From positions 1 through 35,559 of the forward strand of contig JARKOQ010000052.1 in NCBI GenBank assembly GCA_029976005.1: a DNA stretch of 35,559 nt, read 5' to 3'. Position 1 is the first letter of the stretch; each line of letters starts with the position of its first letter. Shown here piece by piece: positions 17,010 to 25,348 of this stretch. The DNA comes from Aggregatilineales bacterium. GTDB taxonomy: Bacteria; Chloroflexota; Anaerolineae; Aggregatilineales; Ch27. The notes below the pieces were generated by a model. That model was not told the origin of the DNA. It worked only from the letters and a program-made list of their open reading frames with translations, and did no database searches. Made by a program: the position numbers and the translations under genes.

Positions 17010-17648
17010 ATGGGCGTGTTGGATGACTTTCTGGGACGGCTGGCGGCCGTTGAGGTGGCGGACGACGCCTTCAATCCGTATGGAACGGGCAACCCGTTCA
17101 ATGCGATCCGGCGGGCGAACCTGCGCCTCTACCTGGAGCAGATGAAGGCGCTCCGGCCCAGCCTCCTGCTGGTGGGGGAAGCGCCGGGCTACCTGGGCGC
17201 GCGACGGACCGGGCTGCCGTTTTGCAGCGAGCACATGCTCCTGCACCCACCGGAAGGGCTGCCCCTGTTCGGGGAGGCGCGCGGCTATCGCCTGTCGGGT
17301 GAGTTTGACGGCCAACGCAAGGAGCCGAGCGGCACCGTCTTCTGGACGACGCTGGCCGGGCTGGGGATCGTGCCCCTGGTGTGGGCCTCGTTCCCGTTCC
17401 ACCCCCACCGACCGGGGAAGCCGATGTCTAACCGCGCGCCGCGCACCAGCGAGTTGAAGGCCAGCCAGCCGTTCATCCAGGCGGTAATGGGTTTCTTCGA
17501 CGTGCGGGAGGTCGTCGCCATCGGCAACAAGGCCGCTGCGTCGCTGACCGATCTCGGTATCCCACACGAGAAAGTCCGCCACCCCTCGCAGGGCGGCAAA
17601 CCGGCCTTCGTGGCCGGGATGCAAGCCCTGGCCGCCCGCCACCGCTGA
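17010..17648 (+). CDS. Uracil-DNA glycosylase superfamily protein
   Basis: A 212-residue member of the uracil-DNA glycosylase superfamily. The N-terminal motif is LLLVGEAPGYLGARRTGLPF, with GEAPG matching the GExPG active-site loop, and the C-terminal motif is VRHPSQGG, matching HPS. Between them WASFPFHPHRPGK and SNRAPRTSEL fit this superfamily. It would remove uracil or another damaged base from DNA. The exact family number is not decided. It lies inside the beta-oxidation run, between fadN and the thiolase and flanked by repeat elements, so it looks like cargo rather than a pathway member. The start at 17010 is chosen with GGAG/AGGTGA upstream. Confidence 0.82.
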   Translation: MGVLDDFLGRLAAVEVADDAFNPYGTGNPFNAIRRANLRLYLEQMKALRPSLLLVGEAPGYLGARRTGLPFCSEHMLLHPPEGLPLFGEARGYRLSGEFDGQRKEPSGTVFWTTLAGLGIVPLVWASFPFHPHRPGKPMSNRAPRTSELKASQPFIQAVMGFFDVREVVAIGNKAAASLTDLGIPHEKVRHPSQGGKPAFVAGMQALAARHR

Positions 17649-17748
17649 GCCTGCGGAGGCCGGGAGACCAGAGGCCATGAGACCGGAGAAAACACTGCGA
17701 CTGACACCACTGTCAACTGCTGACTGTCCACTGTGAACTGTTTTTCGA
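17649..17748 (+). repeat. Composite 7-nt repeat element
   Basis: Purine units (GAGACCA, GAGGCCA), then GGAGAAAAC, then five 7-nt units at 17709-17743 of consensus ACTGNNN (ACTGTCA, ACTGCTG, ACTGTCC, ACTGTGA, ACTGTTT) running into TT and the GAGGAG ribosome binding site of the thiolase. It has the same order of parts as the other elements but lacks the GCGTC core. Confidence 0.75.
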
Positions 17749-17758
17749 GGAGTCTGCC

Positions 17759-18946
17759 GTGACACGAGAAGCCGTGATTGTGGCGCTGAGCCGGACGGCG
17801 GTGGGGAAGGCCAAACGCGGCGTGGCCCGCCACGCGCGCCCGGACGATCTGGCCGCGACGGTGATCCGCGACCTGGTGCGCCAGGTAGAAGGCCAGCTCG
17901 ACCCGGCCCGGATCGAGGATGTGATCCTTGGCTGCGCCTTTCCGGAAGGGCCGCAGGGCCTCAACGTGGCCCGCTACGCGGCGCTCCTGGCCGGATTGCC
18001 GGTTGATGTGGCCGCTGTGACGGTCAACCGTTTCTGCGCCAGTGGCTTGCAGGCCATCGCCCAGGCCGCCGAGCGGATTATCGCCAACGGCGCGGACGTG
18101 ATCCTGGCCGGGGGCGTTGAGTCGATGAGCCAGGTCCCGATGCCCGGTTTCAGGATCAGTCCCAACCTGGGACTGGCCGAGCACCGCCCGGAGGTTTACA
18201 TGAGCATGGGCCTGACCGCCGAACGGGTGGCCGAGGAGTACAAGATCGGCCGCGAGGACCAGGATGAATTCGCCTACCACAGCCAGCGCAAGGCCAGCGC
18301 GGCCCATACGGCAGGCAAGTTCGCGGAGGAGATCGTACCGTTCCGGTTCGAGGCGGTCTCGCCGGGCGAGGATGGGCGGCCGGTGCGGGAGACGGCCGTG
18401 CTGGACACGGAGGAAAACATCCGGCCGGACACAACGATCGAAGCCCTGGCCCGGCTCAAGCCCGCCTTCAAGGAGGGCGGCACCGTCACGGCCGGGAACG
18501 CCTCGCCGTTGAGCGACGGGGCGGCGGGGGTGATCGTCATGGAGGCCGGGCTGGCGGCGCAACTCGACCTGAAGCCGCTGGCGCGCTTCGTGGGATTCAG
18601 TGTGGTGGGCGTCCGGCCGGAGGTGATGGGCATTGGCCCGGTGGCGGCCGTGCCGCGCATCTTGCAGCGCACCGGCCTGAGTCTGGCCGACCTGGACCTG
18701 ATCGAACTGAACGAAGCCTTCGCCGCGCAGAGTCTGGCCGTCATCCGCGAGTTGGGATTGGACACGGAGCGCGTGAACGTCAACGGCGGGGCGATCGCGC
18801 TGGGGCATCCCCTGGGGGCGACCGGCGCCAAGCTCACCGTGCAGCTCGTCCACGAACTGCGGCGGCGGGGCGGGCGTTACGGGATGGTGACGATGTGCAT
18901 TGGCGGAGGGATGGGCGCGGCGGGGATTTTCGAGCGCGTGGGCTGA
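17759..18946 (+). CDS. fadA: Acetyl-CoA acyltransferase (3-ketoacyl-CoA thiolase)
   Basis: A 395-residue thiolase that cleaves 3-ketoacyl-CoA to acetyl-CoA and a shortened acyl-CoA, the last beta-oxidation step. The nucleophile is C93 in [10 protein letters not shown], with H350 in [14 protein letters not shown] and C380 in [10 protein letters not shown]. The GTG start has GAGGAG 6 bases upstream. The length and motifs are typical of the FadA/FadI/AtoB group; a biosynthetic acetoacetyl-CoA thiolase cannot be excluded by sequence, but the position after dehydrogenase and hydratase genes favours degradation. It is the last gene of the plus-strand run; a 6-bp GC hairpin follows at 18966. Confidence 0.93.
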   Translation: MTREAVIVALSRTAVGKAKRGVARHARPDDLAATVIRDLVRQVEGQLDPARIEDVILGCAFPEGPQGLNVARYAALLAGLPVDVAAVTVNRFCASGLQAIAQAAERIIANGADVILAGGVESMSQVPMPGFRISPNLGLAEHRPEVYMSMGLTAERVAEEYKIGREDQDEFAYHSQRKASAAHTAGKFAEEIVPFRFEAVSPGEDGRPVRETAVLDTEENIRPDTTIEALARLKPAFKEGGTVTAGNASPLSDGAAGVIVMEAGLAAQLDLKPLARFVGFSVVGVRPEVMGIGPVAAVPRILQRTGLSLADLDLIELNEAFAAQSLAVIRELGLDTERVNVNGGAIALGHPLGATGAKLTVQLVHELRRRGGRYGMVTMCIGGGMGAAGIFERVG

Positions 18947-19235
18947 ACCCGGAGCTTTTGCGCTGCCGGGGGAGCCCCGGTGGTGGCATTTCGTATAGGA
19001 TCAGTAAGCGTTCGGTTACAAAACACAAACCGTCGTGTCTTTATGCGAATTTTATCTATTTTTCACTGCCTTAATCGTGCACTTTGTATTATAATTCACT
19101 CAACGGTTTCTTTTCTCTGTGGGGAGTCGCAGACCCCTTCGAAAAGGCTTTCATCGCCTTGTGTTCCCGGCCTCAGAGTCGGGGATTTATCTCCTCCGTG
19201 TTCGGACTGCGTTCAATTCATCAGGCGTCAGACTC
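18947..19235 (+). promoter_or_regulatory. Intergenic region: weak terminator and kinase promoter
   Basis: A hairpin CCGGGG-GAG-CCCCGG (18966-18980) without a T run may end the thiolase transcript. 18985-19110 is unusually AT-rich for this genome and contains a perfect -10, TATAAT at 19090-19095, but no convincing -35. It would give the histidine kinase a leader of about 130 bases. Confidence 0.5.
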
Positions 19236-20699
19236 ATGAGCCAAGCTCCCGTGGTTCCCGATTATTCCGAAGTCGATTTCGCTCAAGACACGCGCACCGA
19301 GCGACTGTCCTTGCTGTGGAAGTTCACGGCGGTCGTGGCGTTTGTCGTCTTCTGGGGATTGCTTGTTTCCGGGACGATTTCCAAGTATTTCGCCCTGGAC
19401 TGGCTGGCCGCGATGCTCGTGATCGTGGCGGGCTGCGGCCTGACCGGGCTGTCCCTGTCGCACAAGCACTATGAGTACGGGGTGTGGAGCTTCACGGGTG
19501 GGATCATCGTGGCGCTGGTGATTCTGCTCAACAGCCCGGCCGGCGATCTGCGCCATATTCTGCCCTTTGTCTTCGCGCCGTTGATCATCATGTTTGGCCT
19601 GCTGTTGCCGCCCAGGGCGATGCTGCCGATGCTGCTGATCGCGGTGGCGGTCACGGTGGGCGTGCCCGCGATCCACGACGGGGTTCTGGCGATCGATATC
19701 TTTCAGATCGCGGCGCTGATCCTGACCGGCCTGGGCGCGCTGGTGGCCATGCAGATCACGGGTGAGCTGTATGGGATCGCCGAATGGGCGCTGGAAAGCT
19801 ACCACCGCGAGCACGAGCGCAAGCTGGAACTGCACGAGAGTCAGAACCAGCTCACCCGGGCGCTGACCCGCGCCCAGGTGCTGGCCGAGAGCCTGGAGGA
19901 AGCGAACGAAGAGCTGGAAGTGGCCCGCGCCGCGGCGGAAGAAGCCAAGAACTTCCGCGGGCAGTTCCTGGCGAACATGAGCCACGAGCTGCGCACGCCG
20001 CTGAACGCCGTGATCGGGTTCAGCGAAACCATGCTCAAGTTCCCGGAAATGTACGATGGCGTGCCGCTGCCGGCCGAATACGAGCGCGACCTCCAGCAAA
20101 TCTATACCAGCGGGGCGCAATTACTGCATGTCATCAACGATATCCTTGACCTGTCTCGCGTTGATGCTGGTAAACTGGATGTCCAGTACGGCCGGGTCGA
20201 TCTCGATCCCATCTTCAAGGCGACCCAGACCACGGCAGTCGGCCTGATCGGCGACAAGCCCATCAAGCTGGTGCGCAATCTGCCGGCGGAACTGCCCGCA
20301 GTCTGGGCGGACGCGAACCGCGTTCGCCAGATTATGCTCAATCTATACAGCAATGCGGTCAAGTTCACGGACGAGGGCGCGATCACGCTCGGCCTGAAAG
20401 TGCTTGACGGTCATGTCGAGATCAGCGTGACCGATACGGGCTGCGGGGTCGATCAGGACGAGATCGAGTTGATCTTCGAGGAGTTTCGGCAGGGCCGCGC
20501 CGGAAGGCGCAAACAGAATACCGGATCGGGCCTGGGACTGTCGATTTCACGTCATCTGGTCCGGCTGATGGGGGGGCGGATCTGGGCAGAGAGTGAAGTA
20601 GGCGTGGGCAGCACGTTCACCTTCACGTTACCGCTGGCCAATTCCGCCGATGACACGTTGGCGCGGCGTAGCCTGTCGTCGCAGCCTGCGCTGCAATAA
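19236..20699 (+). CDS. Membrane sensor histidine kinase
   Basis: A 487-residue sensor kinase. Six membrane helices occupy roughly residues 28-173 with very short loops, so sensing is probably within or at the membrane. A coiled coil (about 190-245) leads to the dimerisation/phosphoacceptor helix MSH250ELRTPLNAVIGFSE. The ATP-binding domain has ANRVRQIMLNLYSNAVKFT (N box), VTDTGCGVDQDEIELIFEEF (G1/F) and TGSGLGLSISRHLVRLMGG (G2). The signal is unknown. The start is the ATG at 19236; the upstream open frame is rejected as read-through of an AT-rich leader. The two receivers that follow, 25 bases downstream, are its likely partners. Confidence 0.9.
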   Translation: MSQAPVVPDYSEVDFAQDTRTERLSLLWKFTAVVAFVVFWGLLVSGTISKYFALDWLAAMLVIVAGCGLTGLSLSHKHYEYGVWSFTGGIIVALVILLNSPAGDLRHILPFVFAPLIIMFGLLLPPRAMLPMLLIAVAVTVGVPAIHDGVLAIDIFQIAALILTGLGALVAMQITGELYGIAEWALESYHREHERKLELHESQNQLTRALTRAQVLAESLEEANEELEVARAAAEEAKNFRGQFLANMSHELRTPLNAVIGFSETMLKFPEMYDGVPLPAEYERDLQQIYTSGAQLLHVINDILDLSRVDAGKLDVQYGRVDLDPIFKATQTTAVGLIGDKPIKLVRNLPAELPAVWADANRVRQIMLNLYSNAVKFTDEGAITLGLKVLDGHVEISVTDTGCGVDQDEIELIFEEFRQGRAGRRKQNTGSGLGLSISRHLVRLMGGRIWAESEVGVGSTFTFTLPLANSADDTLARRSLSSQPALQ

Positions 20700-20724
20700 G
20701 CGCCATAACTGGGAGGGGTGAGCT

Positions 20725-21105
20725 TTGCGTATCATCTATGTGGAAGACAATCCGGCCAATCTGGCCCTGGTGCAGCGGGTGGCGCGCCTGGGGCAGCACC
20801 AGGTCGAGAACTTTGTTTCGGGCGAGGACGCTCTGGAGAAGGTGGTCGAGGCGCCGCCGGATTTGCTGCTGGTGGATATCCAGCTCGCCGGTTTGATGAA
20901 CGGCCTCGATCTTGCCCTGGCCCTGCGCGAGCGCGCGGTCCGCGTCCCGATGGTCGCGGTGACTGCCTACGCCATGGTGGGCGACCGCGAACGCTGTCTG
21001 GACGCGGGTTTTCAGGACTATATGCCTAAACCGCTGCCGGTTTCTGACTTGATTGCACTGTTCGAGAACTTTAGCAGTTCATCGAGGCCACAACAGGGAG
21101 TCTAA
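20725..21105 (+). CDS. Single-domain response regulator
   Basis: A 126-residue receiver domain with no output domain. Acidic pocket E7/D8, phosphoacceptor D51 in LLLVDIQLAG, T80 and K102 in MPKPL are all present. The TTG start has GGAGGGG 5-6 bases upstream. As a stand-alone receiver it probably acts by protein contact (phosphorelay or kinase-control), like DivK or CheY, rather than on DNA. It is followed after 5 bases by a second receiver. Confidence 0.88.
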   Translation: MRIIYVEDNPANLALVQRVARLGQHQVENFVSGEDALEKVVEAPPDLLLVDIQLAGLMNGLDLALALRERAVRVPMVAVTAYAMVGDRERCLDAGFQDYMPKPLPVSDLIALFENFSSSSRPQQGV

Positions 21106-21110
21106 GGCCC

Positions 21111-21539
21111 ATGTCTACCCCCTGCTGCGCGCTGGTGGTAGAAGATGAACCGGCCAATCGAGATTTTTTCATGCGGTTGATCACTCAGGCCGGATTTGAA
21201 GTGCGCGGGGCACTCACGGCGGCGGAGGCCCTGGAGATTGCCCGTGCCCAGCCCGAACTGCGTCTGGTGGCCGTGGACCTTCAGTTGCCCGACATGCGGG
21301 GTCTGGACCTCGTTCTGGAGCTGCGTGGGCTGCTGCCTGATGCGCTGCTGCTGGTCGCCACCATGTGGGACGAGCCGCGCATGATCACGGAGGCTTTTTC
21401 CAAGGGCTGCAACGTTTTTCTGGTCAAGCCGCATGGGTTCATGGAGCTGTTCCAGCGGCTGAAGCGTCTCCCGGATACCCGCGAGGAACTGACCCGCATG
21501 ATCATCGACCAGTACGGGCCGCGCCCGTACATGGGCTGA
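21111..21539 (+). CDS. Second single-domain response regulator
   Basis: A 142-residue receiver with a short C-terminal tail (REELTRMIIDQYGPRPYMG). The pocket E11/D12, phosphoacceptor D56 in VAVDLQLPD, T84 in VATMWDEPR and K106 in LVKPHG are intact. The loop after T84 departs from the usual A/G-Y and may change the output surface. No DNA-binding or enzymatic domain is present. It forms an operon with the kinase and first receiver, suggesting a phosphorelay or a branched output. Confidence 0.88.
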   Translation: MSTPCCALVVEDEPANRDFFMRLITQAGFEVRGALTAAEALEIARAQPELRLVAVDLQLPDMRGLDLVLELRGLLPDALLLVATMWDEPRMITEAFSKGCNVFLVKPHGFMELFQRLKRLPDTREELTRMIIDQYGPRPYMG

Positions 21540-21540
21540 T

Positions 21541-21555
21541 CCGCCCGTCGGGCGG
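21541..21555. terminator. Hairpin between convergent genes
   Basis: Perfect 6-bp stem CCGCCC-GTC-GGGCGG directly after the second receiver stop and just beyond the stop of the opposing gene. There is no T run on either side, so its termination strength is uncertain. Confidence 0.4.
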
Positions 21556-21563
21556 CGCACGCT

Positions 21564-22475
21564 TCAGTTTGATGGCTGGGCAAGCGCGCCGGGCGGCGGC
21601 TTGACGCAGTTGGATTCGGGGGCGCACTCCATCAGCATGACGTAGGCCCCGGAGCTGGTCCCCTCGCGCCCGTTCAGGCGGATTTCCCAGACGCCCCGCA
21701 TGTCCAGGGTGAAGTGCAGCACGGCGATGTTGCCGGTCTGGAGCAGGGGCAGGGCGGGCATGGTGAAAGGCATGCCTTCCGGGCTGCTGCTGGCGACGCG
21801 GTAGCCCTCCGGATCGATCAGATCGATCGCGCCGCTGGTGTCGGCATCGGAGGCCACGGTCGCAAATCCCACCCCGACGAACATCTCGGTGTCCGCCTCG
21901 GCGAAGAACCGGTAGACCTGGGTTTCGCCTGAATTCAGCACGTCCTGAACCTGCGCGCTGGGGCCGATGAGGGCCGGCGTGGCGGTGGGCAGGGTTTGCC
22001 CGCCGCTCAGCCCGGTTTCGATCTGGCCCAGGAGCGGGCTGCCGGTCAGGTTCAGGATGAACAGCAGCCCGCCGCCGCTCATCACAATCATACTCAGCAG
22101 GATCAACGCCAGCGTGGTCAGGTTGCGGCCCGTCCGGCTGCGCGGCCGGGCGGTCACGGGTGAGCCTTTGGGTGAGGCTGTGGCCGGAGCAGCGGCTTCG
22201 ACCGGGGCGGCTGTGCCAGCCGGGCGCGCGGTCGCTCCCAGACGGTCCAGGGCAGCCCTGGCGGGCGCGTGATCGGGTTGGAGCTTGAGGACGACACGCA
22301 AGGCGATCGCCGCCTCGTCCTGGTTGGGGGCGGCATGGGCGGCCAGCCACCAGGCCCGGACGTTGCGCCGCTCTTCGTACAGCACTGCCTTGATCAGGGT
22401 GAGCGCGGCCGCGCGCTCGCCCGCTTCCAACAACCGCCGTGCTTTTTCCAGCCGCTCCAGGGAAGTTGCTGCCAT
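21564..22475 (-). CDS. Membrane protein with TPR-like N-terminus and PPC-like exterior domain
   Basis: A 303-residue protein. Residues 1-80 form helical TPR-like hairpins (LLEAGERAAALTLIKAVLYE, RNVRAWWLAAHAAPNQDEA). An Ala/Pro-rich linker leads to one membrane helix at about 119-142 and then an exterior beta domain (GETQVYRFFAEADTEMFVGV, LHFTLDMRGVWEIRLNG) resembling PPC-type extracellular domains. The topology is probably N-inside. The function is unknown; a scaffold that links cytoplasmic proteins to the cell surface would fit. The start at 22475 is chosen with AAAAGGGG upstream; the track-length extension to 23006 overlaps the divergent gene and is rejected. Confidence 0.72.
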   Translation of the reverse strand: MAATSLERLEKARRLLEAGERAAALTLIKAVLYEERRNVRAWWLAAHAAPNQDEAAIALRVVLKLQPDHAPARAALDRLGATARPAGTAAPVEAAAPATASPKGSPVTARPRSRTGRNLTTLALILLSMIVMSGGGLLFILNLTGSPLLGQIETGLSGGQTLPTATPALIGPSAQVQDVLNSGETQVYRFFAEADTEMFVGVGFATVASDADTSGAIDLIDPEGYRVASSSPEGMPFTMPALPLLQTGNIAVLHFTLDMRGVWEIRLNGREGTSSGAYVMLMECAPESNCVKPPPGALAQPSN

Positions 22476-22664
22476 TGGCCCCTTTTCCCCCGCAACCCGA
22501 TCCAAGACTGTACGTATTGTACTATGATCGAGGCTGCGCCGCGGCAGCCGCAATGGGGGAACTGGCGGCGTGCGGTGGGCAGGATCAAGCAGCGGAACTT
22601 CGGCTCTCAACACAGCAGGGCGGGGCTTCAGGCATGGGGCGCGCCAGACCACGAGGTGAAACCA

Positions 22665-23021
22665 ATGGGAGTGCAACGGCTGATCGTCACCCTGACGATG
22701 TGGGTGGCCTACATGGTGGTGCTGGGGATATTCTTCGCGGCGGCGGCCGCGCCGACCAGTAGCATCAGCGGGGATATCATCTTTGGCGTGGTGCTGGCGG
22801 TCTCCGCAGCGGTGGGTATTTCGACGGTGGGCATCTGGCGCGCGCCGGCCGCGCTGGGAGACGGCGAATCGGCGCAGCGCGCCCAGCATCCCGCCAAGTC
22901 CAAGCGCCAGCAGGCCTCCCGCTTGCAGGAGCTGATCCAGCGCCTGGACGAAGACGAGATCGTGGAACTGGAAACGCTGCTCGAATCGCGTGAGGAGCTG
23001 CCTCACGACCGGTTGCGCTGA
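22665..23021 (+). CDS. Two-helix membrane protein, LDEDE family copy 1
   Basis: 118 residues: two membrane helices (about 8-29 and 38-58), a charged linker with KSKR, and a C-terminal amphipathic helix ending in LIQRLDEDEIVELETLLESR. The ATG at 22665 follows GAGGTGA. It is the first of four tandem paralogues (22665-24260) sharing WV in helix 1, a Trp at the end of helix 2, K-x-K-R and the LDEDE[IV][IV]ELE[ST]LL helix. I know no named family; the C-terminal helix recalls short dimerisation motifs such as SHOCT only loosely. Confidence 0.8.
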   Translation: MGVQRLIVTLTMWVAYMVVLGIFFAAAAAPTSSISGDIIFGVVLAVSAAVGISTVGIWRAPAALGDGESAQRAQHPAKSKRQQASRLQELIQRLDEDEIVELETLLESREELPHDRLR

Positions 23022-23041
23022 TTGTGGCGAGGCTACAGGCT

Positions 23042-23401
23042 ATGGACGTTCAATTTCGCTACCGGGCGACGGTGGCCATCTGGGTGTCGTTCACGATCAT
23101 TCTCGTCTCGTTGTTCGCCGCGCTGAGCATGTCCGGCGCGATGCTCGATTCGGCCCTCACCCTGGGGGCGGTGTTTATGTTCGTGACGTTTCTGACGGCG
23201 GTGGCCGGGTACGCGACGCGCTCGGTCTGGCGCGACAGCCGTCCGGCGGCAGCGCCGTCTGAGACTCAGTCCGTCCGCCAGAAGGCCAAGCGCCGTTATG
23301 CCGACCGCGTCCAGGGCCTGATCCAGGACCTGGACGAGGACGAGATCATCGAGCTGGAGAGCCTGCTGCTTGCGCGCCAGCAGGACGCGGATCGCGAGTA
23401 G
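23042..23401 (+). CDS. Two-helix membrane protein, LDEDE family copy 2
   Basis: 119 residues; two membrane helices (about 10-32 and 39-60), a Trp after helix 2 (SVWRDS), a basic KAKR and the helix LIQDLDEDEIIELESLLLAR. The ATG at 23042 (GAGG about 10 bases upstream) is preferred to the GTG at 23024, which has no ribosome binding site. It is 20 bases after copy 1. Function unknown. Confidence 0.78.
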   Translation: MDVQFRYRATVAIWVSFTIILVSLFAALSMSGAMLDSALTLGAVFMFVTFLTAVAGYATRSVWRDSRPAAAPSETQSVRQKAKRRYADRVQGLIQDLDEDEIIELESLLLARQQDADRE

Positions 23402-23426
23402 GCCGCGCCTGGGGCTCGTTCGCCGG

Positions 23427-23475
23427 ACAGGCGTCGTCTGACCCCTGACCAGGGACCAATCACTGACCACGATTT
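23427..23475 (+). repeat. Short composite 7-nt repeat element
   Basis: GACAGGCGTC followed by 7-nt units TCTGACC, CCTGACC, AGGGACC (23437-23457) and looser GACCACG. It lies between copies 2 and 3 of the small membrane proteins, ending before the AGGAG ribosome binding site of copy 3. It is shorter and more divergent than the elements of the beta-oxidation locus. Confidence 0.5.
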
Positions 23476-23490
23476 TCACAGGAGTACACC

Positions 23491-23841
23491 ATGCGCGATA
23501 TCCTCCGAGCGGCGGGAACGGGTTGTTTATGGGTGGCCTTCACCCTGGCCTCACTGGCCCTGTTCTGGATGGCGGCGGCAGGTTCGTCCTCCGCCACGCC
23601 ATTGTTTATTCTCGTGGCGATGGCCATCAGCGGCGTGATGGGCCTGGCGGGCGTGGCGGCGACCCTGCGTATCTGGCAGGGGAGCCGGGTCGAACCCCGG
23701 CTGCCGGAGATGAGCCAGCCCACGGGCAAGATGAAACGGGACGTGGCCGCCCGGCTGGCGCGCCTGGTGGAGCGCCTGGACGAGGACGAGGTGATCGAGC
23801 TGGAATCGCTGCTCCAATCGCGCGGCGAGGATGTGGTTTAG
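23491..23841 (+). CDS. Two-helix membrane protein, LDEDE family copy 3
   Basis: 116 residues; helices at about 9-29 and 36-57, LWV in helix 1, RIWQGS after helix 2, KMKR, and LVERLDEDEVIELESLLQSR at the C-terminus. The ATG has AGGAG upstream. It diverges from copies 1 and 2 in the helices more than in the C-terminal helix, which indicates selection on that helix. Function unknown. Confidence 0.8.
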   Translation: MRDILRAAGTGCLWVAFTLASLALFWMAAAGSSSATPLFILVAMAISGVMGLAGVAATLRIWQGSRVEPRLPEMSQPTGKMKRDVAARLARLVERLDEDEVIELESLLQSRGEDVV

Positions 23842-23894
23842 CCGGAGATTCGTTATGATTGGAAGCGCATCAGGTGCTTCCTGAGGATGGGACC

Positions 23895-24260
23895 ATGCAG
23901 GATCAATCATCATTCTGGGGGACGATCGCCACGATCGTGATGTGGGTCGGGATGTCGGCGATGTCGGTGCTGTTCATGCTCCTGATGCGGCCCGACGCGC
24001 TGGGGGCGGCGATCTTTCTGTTGATCATGGCCGCGATCGGGGTCGGCGGTTCCGCCGTGATCTGGGACAACATCGTCAAGCTGCGCAAGATTGCCCTGGA
24101 CGCCGCGCGGCGTTCGGTCGATTCCACGCCGCCGGCGGCGGCCAAGTCCAAGCGCAACGCGCGCCGCAATCTCGACCGCCTGCTGGAGCATCTGGACGAA
24201 GACGAAATCATCGAGCTGGAAACGCTGTTGATGTCACGCGAGGGAGAGGAGCGGGCCTGA
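23895..24260 (+). CDS. Two-helix membrane protein, LDEDE family copy 4
   Basis: 121 residues; helices at about 9-30 and 37-56, MWV in helix 1, VIWDNI after helix 2, a longer linker with AKSKR and LLEHLDEDEIIELETLLMSR. The start at 23895 has GAGGA 7 bases upstream (the ORF from 23859 is longer but lacks a site). It ends 28 bases before the SIS-domain gene, so the four copies and that gene may be one transcript. Function unknown. Confidence 0.8.
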   Translation: MQDQSSFWGTIATIVMWVGMSAMSVLFMLLMRPDALGAAIFLLIMAAIGVGGSAVIWDNIVKLRKIALDAARRSVDSTPPAAAKSKRNARRNLDRLLEHLDEDEIIELETLLMSREGEERA

Positions 24261-24288
24261 AGCCCGCGTTCGCCAGGAAAGAGGCGGT

Positions 24289-25332
24289 ATGGCATCCGAT
24301 ACGTTGCTGGAACGTGAAATCCACCAGCAGCCAGGGGCAATCACCCGGCTGCTTTCGATCGAAAGCGAGGCGGTCGCTCGCGTCGCGGAAGCAATCCGCG
24401 CCGCGCGGCCCCACTTCGTGCTGATCGCGGCGCGCGGGTCATCCGACAACGCGGCCGTGTTCGGCAAGTACGCGCTGGGGGCGTTCGCCGGACTGCCCGT
24501 GGCCCTGGCCGCGCCGTCCGTGACGACCTATTACGGCCGGATGCCGGCCGTCGGCGGAGCGCTGGTGATCGGCATCTCCCAGAGCGGGCAGGGGGAGGAC
24601 ATCTGCGAGGTGGTGCGCCAGGCGCGGGAGCAGGGCGCGATCACCCTGGGGATCACCAACAATCCCGACTCGCGGCTGGCCAAGACGGCCGAACATGCGA
24701 TCTTCCTGCACGCGGGCGAGGAGCGCAGTCTGGCTGCGACCAAGACCTTCACGGCGCAGTTGACCGTGATGGCGATGCTGGCCGCTCACCTGGCCGACGA
24801 TCCGGCCCTCAAGGACGAGCTGGCCCAGTTGCCCGACTGGGTAGCCCACACGCTGGCGCTCAGCGCCGGGGTTCCGGCACGGGCGGAGCGCTACCGCTAC
24901 ATGAGTCACTGCGTGACCCTGGGGCGGGGGTTCAACTACGCCACGGCCTTCGAACTGGCGCTCAAGCTCAAGGAACTGACCTATATCGTGGCGACGCCTT
25001 ACAGCTCGGCCGACTTCCGGCACGGCCCGATCGCCCAGATCGAGGAAGGCTTCCCGGTGCTGGTCATCGCGCCGGGTGGGCGGGTCCTGGACGACATGCT
25101 CGACCTGATCCGCGATCTGCGCCAACGCGAGGCGGAACTGCTGGTGATCAGCAACGACCCGGCCGCGCTGGAGCTGGCCCATACCCCGCTGCCGATTCCG
25201 GCGGTCCCGGAATGGCTGTCGCCGATTATCGGCGTGATCCCCGGCCAGTTGTTTGCGCTGGGCCTGACGCTGGCCAAAGGCTATGACGTCGATCACCCGC
25301 GCTCGCTGCGCAAGGTGACGAGTACCCGTTAG
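24289..25332 (+). CDS. Double-SIS-domain protein (GlmS/NagB-II-like aminosugar isomerase or deaminase)
   Basis: 347 residues with two sugar isomerase domains (about 35-170 and 195-335) and no glutaminase domain. Phosphosugar-binding signatures are ARGSSDNAA, GISQSGQGEDI and ERSLAATKTFTAQL. The second domain has GRGFNYATAFELALKLKEL and SSADFRHGPIAQIEEG, typical of GlmS and its shortened relatives, with the C-terminal DHPRSLRKVTST. Relatives include the NagB-II glucosamine-6-phosphate deaminases and AgaS-type enzymes. It would interconvert an amino-sugar phosphate; the exact reaction is not decided. A GAAAGAGG site precedes the ATG. Confidence 0.88.
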   Translation: MASDTLLEREIHQQPGAITRLLSIESEAVARVAEAIRAARPHFVLIAARGSSDNAAVFGKYALGAFAGLPVALAAPSVTTYYGRMPAVGGALVIGISQSGQGEDICEVVRQAREQGAITLGITNNPDSRLAKTAEHAIFLHAGEERSLAATKTFTAQLTVMAMLAAHLADDPALKDELAQLPDWVAHTLALSAGVPARAERYRYMSHCVTLGRGFNYATAFELALKLKELTYIVATPYSSADFRHGPIAQIEEGFPVLVIAPGGRVLDDMLDLIRDLRQREAELLVISNDPAALELAHTPLPIPAVPEWLSPIIGVIPGQLFALGLTLAKGYDVDHPRSLRKVTSTR

Positions 25333-25348
25333 CGGAATGCGTTGGAGT

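Noticed and set aside
18966..18980. Strong terminator after the thiolase gene
   Set aside because: The hairpin is real but has no T run and a 3-nt loop, so I list it only within the intergenic entry as weak.
22501..22530. Divergent promoter between the PPC-like and LDEDE genes (TACTAT / TACAAT)
   Set aside because: Plausible -10 boxes on both strands but no matching -35 at a normal distance on either.
23024..23041. GTG start for LDEDE copy 2
   Set aside because: There is no ribosome binding site before it; the ATG at 23042 is better supported.
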